Assembly (NCBI GenBank): GCA_016748015.1
Contig: JAAOMT010000366.1
Span: 4,334 to 68,333 of the forward strand
Length of the DNA: 64,000 nt
Source: Geosiphon pyriformis
Taxonomy: Eukaryota; Glomeromycota; Glomeromycetes; Archaeosporales; Geosiphonaceae
Direction: 5' to 3'
This document shows positions 46,450 to 57,600 of this stretch, one piece after another. Positions within the stretch are counted from its first letter, which is position 1. Every line of letters starts with the position of its first letter. The position numbers were made by a program, and so were the translations under genes. The notes under the pieces were generated by a model. That model saw only the letters and a program-made list of their open reading frames with translations. It was not told the DNA's origin and did not search any database.

Positions 46450-48500
46450 GGTTCGTAATTACAAAATTTAAAGCTAATTTTTTCTTTTTCTTTTGAATTC
46501 TATCTACGACCAATTTAGTTGACTACCAAAAAAATTAAACAATCATTTATTTATTTTTTAAAATGAAAGGGGAAATAAATAGATCGTCTTACGATCATTT
46601 ATTAATATTGTCTATCCGATCTTTTATATCTTTTTATCACTGCTACCTTGATTTTATTAATAAATCTACTTCTATGATTGTTTGGAAACAAATCTCTTTA
46701 ACTAGCGAAAGTATATCATTTCAGGTGGTTGTGTATGTCACACAGGAAAAAACCAATTGTGCGACACGATTTTGTTTTGTGAGTTTCAACATTTCATTTT
46801 CACTCCATTCTGGAAGATAATTTAGAATTCTAGATTTGAGTTATCATTTTCTGTTTGTGATTAGCCATCTATTTCATATATAAAGCTTAGGGAAAATTTC
46901 TTTTATAAATATTGTAAAAATATATAATTAAAAAAGCAAATCCTAAATGAATAAACATATTTCGGTGAAACCAAAGTCAAAGAGCTTTCTACATTTGTTC
47001 TTTAGAATTAAAATAATTTCTTTATTGAAAATTTTTTACGCTTTCTAATTTTTCATTCATCAAGTGATCCGATCTATAATTTTTTTATCCTTTTTCAAAA
47101 GGAAACAAATACAAAACAAAACAAAATTTACATCTTTTCTTATTTTCGAATTTTAAAAGTCAAGAAGATAATTTAATTGATCAAAAAATAAGTCACGATA
47201 TTGTATAGAAACCTTGATTTTCTGCTTATTCGAAATCAGGTACCCCTCAATATCGATCGCCTAATAAAACATTGATAATTATTGGGAAAATATTGAAAGC
47301 TAAGAATTTGCAATCTAAAATTAAAGATACAAAATCTAAATATCACTTGTTAGCACTACAAGTTCTTATCATCCCAAAATAACTGTGATGGGAAACGATT
47401 AATTTCATGATCTTGAATACATTATCTCAAGAAATTTTGGATTTCATTGGACGAAGAATGTGAACGTGGATTTAAATGTACACTTAATAAATTTACCATC
47501 CTAAACCCGTTAGAAGCTTAGAAAAATTACGACTCTTACAGAATTTCTCTCCTTCATTATACGATTTCATTTTTCATCCACCTTTGCACAGCGATTTCTA
47601 AATTTTGTGCTAAATCTATGCAATAGTTTATGATAAAGTTTCTTTTGCAAATTTTCAGACTATTTTTCTCTATTTATTTTTGTATTCTTGAATAATTATC
47701 ATTTTTTTATCATTGATCAGTTTTCATAACTTCTGATTAAAACAGAGAATGTAGTTTTTTGTGTTGCAAAAAATATTTCCATTTTATTCAAAACAATGTT
47801 AGACAAATTCTGTATAATTATAATTCAGATTAATTATTTGGATAAAACTAATAAAAAAAGTATCCAAAACCATTTTTGAATTTAGGACAAAAGTAATTTC
47901 AAAAGTAACTTTTGTAAACAACTTTTTTAAAAAAATAGTGACCATAGATTGGTGAATTATTGTAATCAGTTCCACATTTCTCTTTTACTCTCAAAAAATG
48001 ATTGAAATTTTACAAAAAAAAATCAATTCTCTTATATAAATGCATATTGGTGTTGACTTTGTCAATATATTATTATTGATTTCCCTAAAAATGCAAATCT
48101 TTCGAATTACATTATTTAGCCAAGGTGCAAAATCAATTCAAATAAAGACTTTATTTTGTTTTCACACGTTGGATTCTTAATTGGATAAAATCCCAAATAT
48201 CAATCAAAAAACTAAATGGTTTAAAAGACAATAAAATAAAGGCCACATATTGTCATTGATTACAAATTTTTTATTTTGCCAAAATTCCTCAATTTTCGCA
48301 TTAAAATTTTTTGTTTAATATTTACAACCACAAATTGTAATCAGAGATTGAGATAGACTCATATTTATAATATCAACTCCTTTATAAATTTATTAGGCTT
48401 TTTTCTTATCAATCTTTTGTAAATATACTCGGTGGAATAAAGTTACCAAACACTTTATTAGTTTTACAATTACTATAGATGAAAACTAAAATTTGAAATC
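46450..48500. other. Intergenic stretch, no supported gene
   Basis: An 85-codon + strand frame at 46563 starts 129 bases upstream of lipase D in divergent orientation. It has mixed composition and no recognised motif, so I do not call it. A GC-richer part at 47340-47600 has short protein-like pieces broken by stops, perhaps an old gene remnant. The remainder is AT-rich. Confidence 0.45.
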
Positions 48501-48510
48501 TTGTAGGCCG

Positions 48511-48866
48511 CATTCTTATTCCTAATTAAGTTTTTATACGTTTGTCTATTAATTGCTTCCCATTCTTTTTTTGAACATCATAAAAAGTTTGCAAAGCTTT
48601 TATGTTTGTGATCCTATTTTCGAACACCTCATTCCAACTTATCTCATAAATGCTCAATTGAGTTGAGATCTGGGGATTATGCGTATTAATTTGGAAGTAG
48701 TTTGAAAATCGGATTTTTAGTTTACCGGCATTATAAATCAAAGCATTGTTTTATTGAAAAAATGAATATCAATCTTGAGATACAAGGCTATATTTTGCTT
48801 TTCAAGAAGTTTTATATAGCCAAATTGATAAAGTTTTCTTTCGATTGATACAAAAAACTCTACACC
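48511..48866 (-). pseudogene. Tc1 transposase relic with TGA at Trp positions
   Basis: On the - strand from 48866: GVEFFVSIERKLYQFGYIKL followed by LLEKQNIALYL, which fits the Tc1 block GvGPLv-I-G-LNQ-Y--IL. Then NAGKLKIRF and, after a shift, PDLNSIEHL-stop-DKLE-stop-GVRK, matching PDLNPIEHLWDELERRVRK. EWEAINRQTYKNLIRN follows at the end. Two conserved positions that carry Trp and Arg in the family are TGA here. With several frameshifts it is dead. Neither inverted repeats nor the DNA-binding domain were found. Confidence 0.75.
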
Positions 48867-49240
48867 AATGATTAAATTTTATTTAAGAACAATTTTTTGG
48901 TTCTTGAATCAAAGCATTTTATTACCAACTTTAAATACTAGAATATTTATTTAACCTTTGGTAAAATCCAATCAATTATTAAAGTAATTAAAAATATTAG
49001 TTAAAAATATTACTATAACGCTAATACACAATTAATATTAAAGAGGATATACAGTATCATTTCGTTTTGAGGAGTTCTATTAAATTTTATTTTAACGCTG
49101 ATTATTAAGAGCTAGATAACTATGTAAAGAGTCCTAATTTCCATTATATTAATTTAAAGTATGTAAGTCAGAGGTGCCGACGATAATTTTAATGAGATGG
49201 TCGAAAAAAGAGAATTTTCTAAAAGAACAGTCTGCAGATT

Positions 49241-49372
49241 TTACATGATTGAGCATTGACCAGTGCCACTGCCATCGTCTGGGTCACCAGTTGGTCCTTT
49301 AATTGAGCCGTTTCCAGGAGCGATAATTGAGAGAGGATTAAAGGAGGACTGATTGTTAGTTGTTGGTTGCAT
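49241..49372 (-). CDS. 43-aa CaaX peptide, candidate lipopeptide pheromone precursor
   Basis: An intact ORF from the ATG at 49372 (context AAACAAAATGC, favourable for fungi) to the TAA at 49241. The peptide is rich in Ser, Thr, Asn, Gly, Pro and Asp, has no signal peptide and ends Gly-Gln-Cys-Ser-Ile-Met. CSIM fits a CaaX box: Cys farnesylation, removal of the last three residues and carboxymethylation. Length, composition and C-terminus match fungal a-factor-type pheromone precursors (usually 25-100 aa); the mature peptide would be cut from the C-terminal part, perhaps near GPTGDPDDGSGTGQC. A TATA box lies 110 bases upstream and the leader is A-rich with no intron signs. GC content is well above the neighbours. 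Alternatives: last exon of a Ras-like GTPase or G-gamma, for which no upstream exon is seen, or chance. Confidence in the ORF is good and in the role moderate. Confidence 0.6.
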   Translation of the reverse strand: MQPTTNNQSSFNPLSIIAPGNGSIKGPTGDPDDGSGTGQCSIM

Positions 49373-49481
49373 TTTGTTTAAGTTATTTGATTAATTTAAA
49401 TTTGAGTGTTTCGTTTCTTTTCCTTTTCTTTTAATTCTTTTGGATGGATTGAATAAAAATAAATTGGAAAGGCACGACCAG

Positions 49482-49488
49482 TTTTATA
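49482..49488 (-). promoter_or_regulatory. TATA box of the CaaX peptide gene
   Basis: TATAAAA on the - strand, 110 bases upstream of the ATG at 49372. It is followed by a pyrimidine-containing stretch and then an A-rich leader without ATG. Its spacing suits a leader of about 80 nt. Confidence 0.5.
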
Positions 49489-49559
49489 GAAAAAGATATG
49501 ATTAGAAACAATATCAATTGAAGCAGAATGTTAAAAAAGTCAAATCATTATTCCATTTA

Positions 49560-50880
49560 ATCATAAATTTTGATAGACACATTGTTAAAGTTATGCTAAC
49601 AATGTCTTGAAAACATATCAGCTTTTAAATTTAATTACCAGTTTAAAAAGGCAAGTGGTAAGTCATTGTTCTTTGCATTAAAATATATTTTATGAATTTA
49701 AAATGCCGTAAACAGGTTTTCTTTAAAAGATGGTGTTACAGTTGTACAAAGAATACTTGTTTATTCACGGACAATATTAAAAACTTAAAATTTCAATTAT
49801 TCCAATTTCTAAATTTAACTCTATGTTAATCAGTATTATATGCAAGAAAATAATTACTAGGATGCAAAATACCTTTAAATTCAAGATTGTGAACAAGGAT
49901 CTTTTTTAAACCTTTTCGAAAGCAAAATATACTTCGTTTATTTAGTACAAGTATCGATCAATCCATGAACGAATACTTTTCAATTTTAGAATTAATTTTA
50001 ATTTGATATGAAAAAAAATTAGAATTTTTAAGCAATAAAATTTTATAAAATTATATTTTTAAATGGATCCTTGCTAACAATGCATTTACATAATATTGTT
50101 AGCCCTTCCTGTATTAATTATATGGATGTCTAATTTTTTATTTCATTATTTCGTATTTTATTATTTTTAATTTCCTATTCTTTTAACACCTTATTTGAAT
50201 ACTTGCTAATTAATGTTGCCAATGCAACGTGCTAAAGGATGAAACAATTTAACCGAATATAAATAATTTAATATTTTTTCAAAAATTCTTTATTTTAATT
50301 CTTCTCTATTTCTCAAGAAAACAGAAAACCTTCAATTAAAATGAACAATATAGATGTTATATCAGTTCACAAATAGACATTGTTTAAAATTTTACATGAC
50401 GCTATAAATAACCTGAAATTTAAATACTTTCAAGATGCTATCAAACTAAGATTTTCGGTCTAATTTATTCATTTAGAAAATTCATTTAAAGCATTATCAG
50501 TTTCAATAATCAGGTTTATTTTCTTATTCTATTTTATTCATTAAGAGCTTTAGAATATATACATTTATTCTTTGAATAATAATTTTTGGGTAGTTTTTTA
50601 CTCTATAAAATTGTTATTTTTATCAAGTTCTTAATCTTTAATTTAATAAAAAATATATAATAAAATTAGAGGTAGTACGTTATAACAAAAATTTTACTAG
50701 CAAACAAATGTTAAAATCAAAAATTAGCATCTTGAAAATCAATCTGAACCTAGCTTAAGCAATACACCAGAAAAATTTGATATAAAGCATAAAAAAATTT
50801 TGAACTGGATAAATAAGCATAAAGAATTGAATTAATGTGTGCAAGACTTAAATAAAATGATTTACTTCTAATTTGAAGCC
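49560..50880. other. AT-rich intergenic stretch, nothing recognised
   Basis: No credible frame. It lies between the CaaX gene, read leftwards, and the pogo relic, read rightwards. Confidence 0.5.
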
Positions 50881-50884
50881 CTGA

Positions 50885-51650
50885 TATCCAATACTCAAAG
50901 GTGATCTTGTTATTTGGATTAGATCTTTATTTCAAAAACAAAAGATCGTAAAATGCTGTAGGGTTTGTTCTAAGGCAAGATTTTTAGCAGAAATATCACA
51001 TTTTATTTTATATCAATGGATTTATGAAATCCTATTATCTACAAACAGCATTTTACTATAATTTTACAAAATAAAAATACCAAACAATTTAGAATCAATA
51101 CAGTATGAGTTTTTGAGCTTTTTTTATATCTTTTGGCACTTATCAAAAATGTTGATGAAATGACTCTTATTCTCAATGTTCCTAATAATAGGACTATTAA
51201 AAAAACTGGTGCAAGTATTGTTAGCATTCTGACAAGAGAACATAAAAAATCTAATTTACTGTAATATTGATTTATATGGCTGATGGAAAAAAATTACCTT
51301 CAGTAGTAATTTTTAAATTATTTAATATTCCCACTTCAAAATTTTATAATGGATTGATTTAATGAAAAAAAAACGCAAATGTGGCCGTAATTCCAGGTGA
51401 ATATACCAATAATTTTTAACCATTAGATGAATATTTAAACAAATTATTTAAATCAAAGGTATGTTTGAATATTATTTATTATAATATATTTATTTATTGT
51501 AATATTGCCAATTATTTAATAATTGGACGATTGATGGAACAACATTTGGTGGTCGTATACAACACCCCCCAAAGTTATAGTAACTGTTGCCAAATTTTTA
51601 TGGAATTAAGTTGATCCGCATCTTATTAAGCGTGTTGTGATCAGATAATA
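50885..51650 (+). pseudogene. Pogo/Tigger-type DDE transposase relic
   Basis: The + strand shows ordered blocks of the DDE_1 (jerky/pogo) family. YPILKGDLVIWIRSLFQKQK and VCSKARFLAE match the end of the CENP-B-type DNA-binding domain. NVDEMTLILNVPNNRTI and KTGASIVSILTREHKKS match the NMDETP block with the first catalytic Asp in place. MADGKKLPSVVIFK follows, then, after a gap, NANVAVIPGEYTNNF and PLDEYLNKLFKSK (second half of the core). GGRIQHPPKVIVTVAKFLWN is the C-terminal helix region. Several stops and shifts are present, and the part holding the middle Asp appears deleted. No terminal repeats were identified. Confidence 0.8.
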
Positions 51651-52167
51651 ATATTTTTAATTATTATTGGGCTGAACAAACCTCAAAGATCTAATTGCAA
51701 TTATATAATTGAAGATGAACTATTAATTAGGATGGACTTTGTTGAAATAACACTCATAGTGTATCATTACAAAGTCATCAAATTTCCGATTTTGATGAAC
51801 ATTATAATATTTAGACGGAATTATATTTAAATATATTAAATAATAAAAATAAAAATTTGTAATTACTGATCAAATTAAAAATTTTAACCTATTAGATTTA
51901 ATAAATTTTCAATCATTAAATATACCCGAGTATTTTATATTTTAATATTAAAACCTATGAATTATAGGAATTCTAAATGGGAAATTACAGTAATACATTC
52001 ATTTTTATCATCATATAAAAACGGCTAAATTGTTAGGAAAGTAATGGCCCTTCCGAAAGAAGCCGACATAAGTGTTATTTTTGTTTACTCCTGATGTCCT
52101 ACAATCTCTTATCTATTTCCTTTGATACTCATTCTTTCTATCTACTTATTTTTCCACTTGCCTAATG

Positions 52168-52880
52168 CATCTCAACTCCATAAAATCGAACCGTGAGGTT
52201 GTTATGTACTTTTGGGGCAACTTTCACCGCAATGCAACTGAAATCGCAAAATTAACTGTTGTTTCCCCGCGCTCCTGTGAACGTTGCGTCGCTCTACTTT
52301 AGAAAAAGACCAAATTCCGGATATTAATCGTCCTGGCCGCCCACACAAACTTATTTCTCCCAAATTGTCGCCAGATTGACAAAATCTTCCACACCAATCA
52401 TTTAGTTACAGCAGCCGAAATCAAAGCATGGCTCTAAGAATTAAATACCAGCTTCGAAGTTGGTGAAAAAACTATCCGAGACGAGATTTTAAGGCTTCGT
52501 TACACTCCCATTCAGCCTAAAGATGTCTCTTCTCGCCGAGAACCGTTTGCAATGGGCACATAACTATTGCCTTTACAATTGGCACAAAATTATATTCTCT
52601 GATAAAACAATTTTGCAGATGTTACGAAACAACTGTTTGGCATGGACAATCTATAGCACGAATGGTAAAAGATCCATTCAAGCTGCATGTTTGGGCGGCG
52701 ATCAGCGAAGATGCAAGATCAGTTTTCACATTTTCACAGAGAATTTAGAATGTCATATCTATTGTGAAATCTTCACTTTTATGACAATGCAATCACAATA
52801 AATGGTCATAAATTGGTATTCCGGCAATATAATTACCCGAAACACATTTCTCATCATGTATGTAAAAAAGTAAAAGGAAT
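52168..52880 (+). pseudogene. Tc1/mariner transposase relic, nearly full length
   Basis: Ordered Tc1 blocks on the + strand. SNREVVMYFWGNFHRNATEI is the helix-turn-helix start. INRPGRPHKL holds the GRP linker. LVTAAEIKAWL and FEVGEKTIRDEILRLRYTP are the second helix-turn-helix. ENRLQWAHNYCLYNWHKIIF precedes SDKTI (first Asp, SDE-type motif with Lys). FKLHVWAAIS follows, then HIFTENLE, then HKLVFRQYNYPKHIS, where the second catalytic Asp is lost (QYN for QDN). At least three stops and three frameshifts are present. It ends upstream of lipase E; ends of the element are not recognisable. Confidence 0.82.
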
Positions 52881-53279
52881 GGTAACAAAAAAAAGGTGTT
52901 TCAGGAGATTTTTATAAAAGAAATCTTCAAGAAGAGTTGTTACTAATATTTGTATATCTGCCTATATTCAAGCTTGTATAAATGCAGAAGGATATCATAT
53001 TAATATTAGTTTTCTGCATATATTATAAAATAATTATTAATAAAAAATCTTTTAGTTACGTTTAAAAAATTCTTGCAGTTTAAAAATTGATGATATTCAG
53101 CTCCCCAAACGTGTTTCATATCTATCTTAATATGGATAGTTGATTTTAATATTATATTTTTATTCGCAAGAGCAAATCTATCTTCCTATAAAGAATAGAT
53201 TATCGAATAGTAATATATCAACATTTTGGATGTTCCAGATTAAAATTTTGTCGGAGGAATTTTAACCTTTTTTTTAAAA

Positions 53280-54613
53280 ATGAAATTTCTTTTAAGTTTT
53301 TGGTATTTAATCATTTTGAAGTTATTTCATATAAGGATAATTTTCATACCAAACTTTAAAACAATACCAGACGCAAACTTTTCCGAATATTTTTCAACCA
53401 AAGAGATAAATCTCAGCTCTCAAAAGGATTCTTTAAACATTACTAAACAGCAAAAAAGGTCTATATTCGTTCCAGATCCAAACTTTCAAAAAATTTTAGT
53501 TAAAGATCAAGACCTTCTCAGGATGCTAGCCAATAATGCTTACTATGCAAGACAAGCTGCATGTCTCAAAGATAATAGCGAGCGTCTAACGTTGCGCTTT
53601 TTTGGTGAAATAACAATTTTCTTTTTTGAAAAGTTAAAATGTATAAATGTTATACTTAACAACTTTAAATTTTAGTGGGAATGCCAAAAAGTTAAAACCC
53701 AACTCCAAAACCATATGAGCAAGTAATTCTGACGTTCCAATCTCAAGAAAGAGTATATGTTAATTGGAAATCGCAAAAATCAGATTCGATTCCTTATCCT
53801 AATATAAAAGATGCCTTAGTAGATGGATATCATTTTCAAATATGGTTAAGGTCCAAAGAAATTTTTTGGAAAAAGATGAAAAATTTGAACTTGAGATTCA
53901 AATCTGGTTTCCACTTTGCTAAAAAATATTTTACATTCACTGGTTTCGGGAGAGCGGGTAGTAAGTTATTAATTATAAAATTAATATTATGTTTTGTTTA
54001 CTGTATATGCATTTTTTTTAAAAGAAAATTTTATTTTAGTAATTGCAGTATATGCAGCATTAGAGTTTGGTAATGCAAATAGAATTAAGCCAACAGTTGT
54101 CACATTTGGCCAGCCACGAATGGGAAATAGGAAATTTGTCGAATTTGTAGCAACTCAAATTACTCTTTATCGTGTCACATACCGTGATGATTATACTCCA
54201 AGTCTTCCAACATATGGTTATACTTCAAATAGAATTGCAGTTGAATATTTGCCATTAAGTGGCGAATATTGGATTCCATTTCAAGACCAATGTGAATGCT
54301 CTCCTCTTTTCCCAGAAGCTTCTCATATAAATCAGAAAATAAATTTTCCATCTGTATATAAATGTTATCAAGTTGGGACATTAAATGCACATCCGGTGAG
54401 TAGATTTTTGAGAACTGAGGTGTCTCTAAAATTTATTAGCTTAAATTTTTTTGTTTTTATACTTGTAAGGATTGTAATGGAAATTGGATACAACGCACAA
54501 GAAGTGAACATCGAACGACAAAAAAAAAGGAAAATGATGACCATTTCGGACCCTATTTTGGATACATGATGGGAAAATGCCCTTCAGAATCAACTGATAT
54601 TAGTACATTGTAA
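53280..54613 (+). pseudogene. Class-3 lipase-like gene E, one in-frame stop
   Basis: Exons: 53280-53604, 53676-53960, 54040-54395, 54470-54613, with introns of 71, 79 and 74 nt. All exons join in frame except for a single TAA at 53693-53695 near the start of exon 2, where copy A has TTA (Leu). Everything else looks functional: signal peptide (MKFLLSFWYLIILKLF), Kex2-like QQKRS site, LANNAYYARQAACL, FTGFGRAG with Gly at the nucleophile position, VVTFGQPRMGN, YRVTYRDDYTP, QCECS, DDHFGPYFGY and a C-terminus GKCPSESTD. With only one lesion it may be a very recent pseudogene, a sequencing error, or a null allele. It is closer to A and B than to C and D. Confidence 0.85.
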
Positions 54614-54639
54614 GGAACAGTTCAAAATTTTGAACATGA

Positions 54640-57600
54640 CCACTTTTTGTTAACCTCTGGGTATTTTGAAAATTAAACTGATTAACAATTATTATAGAAA
54701 AATAAATTCATGCTTTATTTGCAGTTTTATACAATCTTTTATAAATTTTTGATTATTGTTTTAGCAGAAAAAGAACTTGATGAAACAGCTTAACATTTTT
54801 GTCGGAATCGCCATTTTGTTACCAAATATTAAACTTTGATAAATTTTTTCTTATTCTTTCCATTATATTAAGCTGTTATTATTGTAAATTAATAAAAAAA
54901 CAAAGATTTATTATTTATATCAAGAAGATACCAGAATTAAAAATTTCACAATTAATTGCAATTTACAATTTATTGTTTTTATTAATTCCTTATTAATTAA
55001 TCAATTAATTAATTATTAATTAAATCTTAAATTAATTTTAAATTATAAAATATTTTTTATTATTTGTTAACTAAAAATAATTTCATTTAAAAAGCTATAA
55101 AATTATAAAGAATTTATGACAAACCAATTATTATAATATTAGAAATTTAAAAAAAACTGATGTTTTAATTTACTTGTATAAAAATATTATTACAAACAAA
55201 ATTTTCACATAATAAATTGGAGTAATTAATTTCATATTATTTCAATTATGTATAAGCTATTATTGTTATATATTTTAGCTATTCTATTTTTAAAATTAAT
55301 TGTTAACTTGTTTATTTAATTTAATTATATGGTTTTTATTAATTTTATAAGCCAAATTTTTAAACTTATTTCATCTTATTTATTATTTAATTATATAAAA
55401 CTTCAATTAAAATATAAGTTTATTCAGATTTTTTACAATAATACTTTTGAATTTGATTTTATTAATTAAATTGTTTATATATTCAATTTTATTTTTTTAT
55501 TTTATATTGTATTTGGTTAATTTTTTGCTATTTTTTTCTAATTGTTAATATAATGACTAATTATACAACATTAGTGTTTAATGATAATAAAATATTGAAC
55601 ACAATATTATTCTTTTCAAAAAATTTAAGCTTTGATAAAATAAAATTTTTAAATTTTTTTATTAAATTCTATCCTTTTTTTTAATTTATTAACTCTAAAT
55701 TTGTAATTTAAAATAAAATAATTTATTCCTTTATAAAATCGTTAAATTTCAAAATGATCAATTAAATTTTTGAAATTGTTTTCTTTTGAAACTTTATAAT
55801 ATTAATAAATTTGTATTGTTTTCTATATAAAAGCTTTTTAGCAATAAGTAATTTTTAATTGTAATAAAAGATAAAAACATTTTGATAGTTTTATATTTAT
55901 TTAGAAATTTGTTATTTTATTGTCAATTTGTTATATTTTGTAATATTTTATTAAAATTAATAACAAAGTAAATTTCAATTGTATTTGGTATTATAATATT
56001 TTATTTAATTATTATTTAAATTTTAAAATTATTTTTTTTAGTAATTATAAAGATTGGTAAAAGTTTTTGTTAAGTAAATTGTTTTTTACGTTAAATAAAA
56101 ATACTTTTATTTTAAAATTTAAGCTTTTTAATTATGTTTGTTTTTTTGTTGTTATTTTTTAATTAATATTAATAGTATTATAACAATAAATAACCAGTTA
56201 AGTAATTTATAATAATTTTAATTGTGTTTTATAAACAAATTAATTAGTGAAAATATTTTATATTAATTTTATAATATATTATTACAGATTAAAACAATAT
56301 TTTGAAAAACTTTTTTTAAATAATAATTTTTTAAATATTTATATAACATATAATTTTTTTTATATTTAAAATTGGCTTTTAAAACAGTATATTTATTAAT
56401 TGTATAAGCTTTTTTATTTTAAATTTAGACAAATTAGAAAAAATATTTTTTGGTAATAAAAATATTTATTTCAAATTTTTAAATACACAATTGTGTTTTT
56501 TAAATTAATAATTAATTTAAAAAAATAAATATATGTTTTATTTAATAATAATATTTAATTAATACTAAAATTTAAAGTACTTTAAAATTTTACTTTAATT
56601 AAAAAAATCTATTTATTCTTGATTTTTTGTATAAATTTAGGTTTTATGTTAATAAATAAATAATGCTTTAAATAAATAAAACAAATATTTTTTATTTTTT
56701 ATTTAATATGTAAAGCTCAATTATTATTTAATATAATATAATTATAATATAAGTCCAAAATTAAATATAACTTATATATTTTTTAAATATATTCAAACAC
56801 AATTTTAATTCAGATTAAATTACATTAATTTTAAAAAAAAAACATATTTTAAAAAGATATTTTGTGTATATATATTATTAAAATACTACTATTTTAAATT
56901 ATTTTACTTAATTATTTAATAAATAAAATTTAATTGCTAATTAGTACATAAAAACAGATTAAATGTTTTTAAATAAATACAAATTATGTATTTTTTACAT
57001 ATAACTAGTTTTTTAGACCAATTAAAACAATATTACATAATTATATACACTATTTTATTTCTGTTTAAATTTAAAAAAACATGATTTATATAAACCAAAA
57101 TTAATTGCAAAAACTTTAATAATATCAAACATATAAATTATTCTGTTTAAAAATATAATAAAATATTATTATTATTTATTAATTTAATTTTTTCTATTGT
57201 TGTTTTAAATTTAAATCTGTATAGCCAAATTTTATTTTTGTAATATGTAATTAATAAATAAATAAAAATTATTAAAATTTTATCTACTTTTTTTGTTTTT
57301 TTAAAAACCAAAACAGTTTTATTATATTAATTCTTTAAAATTATGTTTTTGTAAAAAACATTATATAGATTATTATTAAAAATACTAAAAATATTTATGA
57401 ATATTTTTATTTATTAAACATGCAAAAACATGATTAAATAATTTTATTTTAATGTAATACAAATATTAAATACTTAAATAAAGCTTGTTATAAATTTGTT
57501 TTTTGATTATTATTAATAATTTTATATAAATAGCTTTTATTAAATATGTATATAAGTTAACTAAAAGCTTATTTGTAAATTAAAAAGCATGTAAAATCAA

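Noticed and set aside
46563-46820. 85-codon frame divergent from lipase D
   Set aside because: No recognisable domain, lies in the probable promoter region of D, no splice or promoter evidence of its own.
51039-51227. 62-codon hydrophobic - strand frame
   Set aside because: Antisense of the pogo relic's NVDEMTLILNVPNNR segment.
54175-54390. 71-codon - strand frame
   Set aside because: Antisense of lipase E exon 3.
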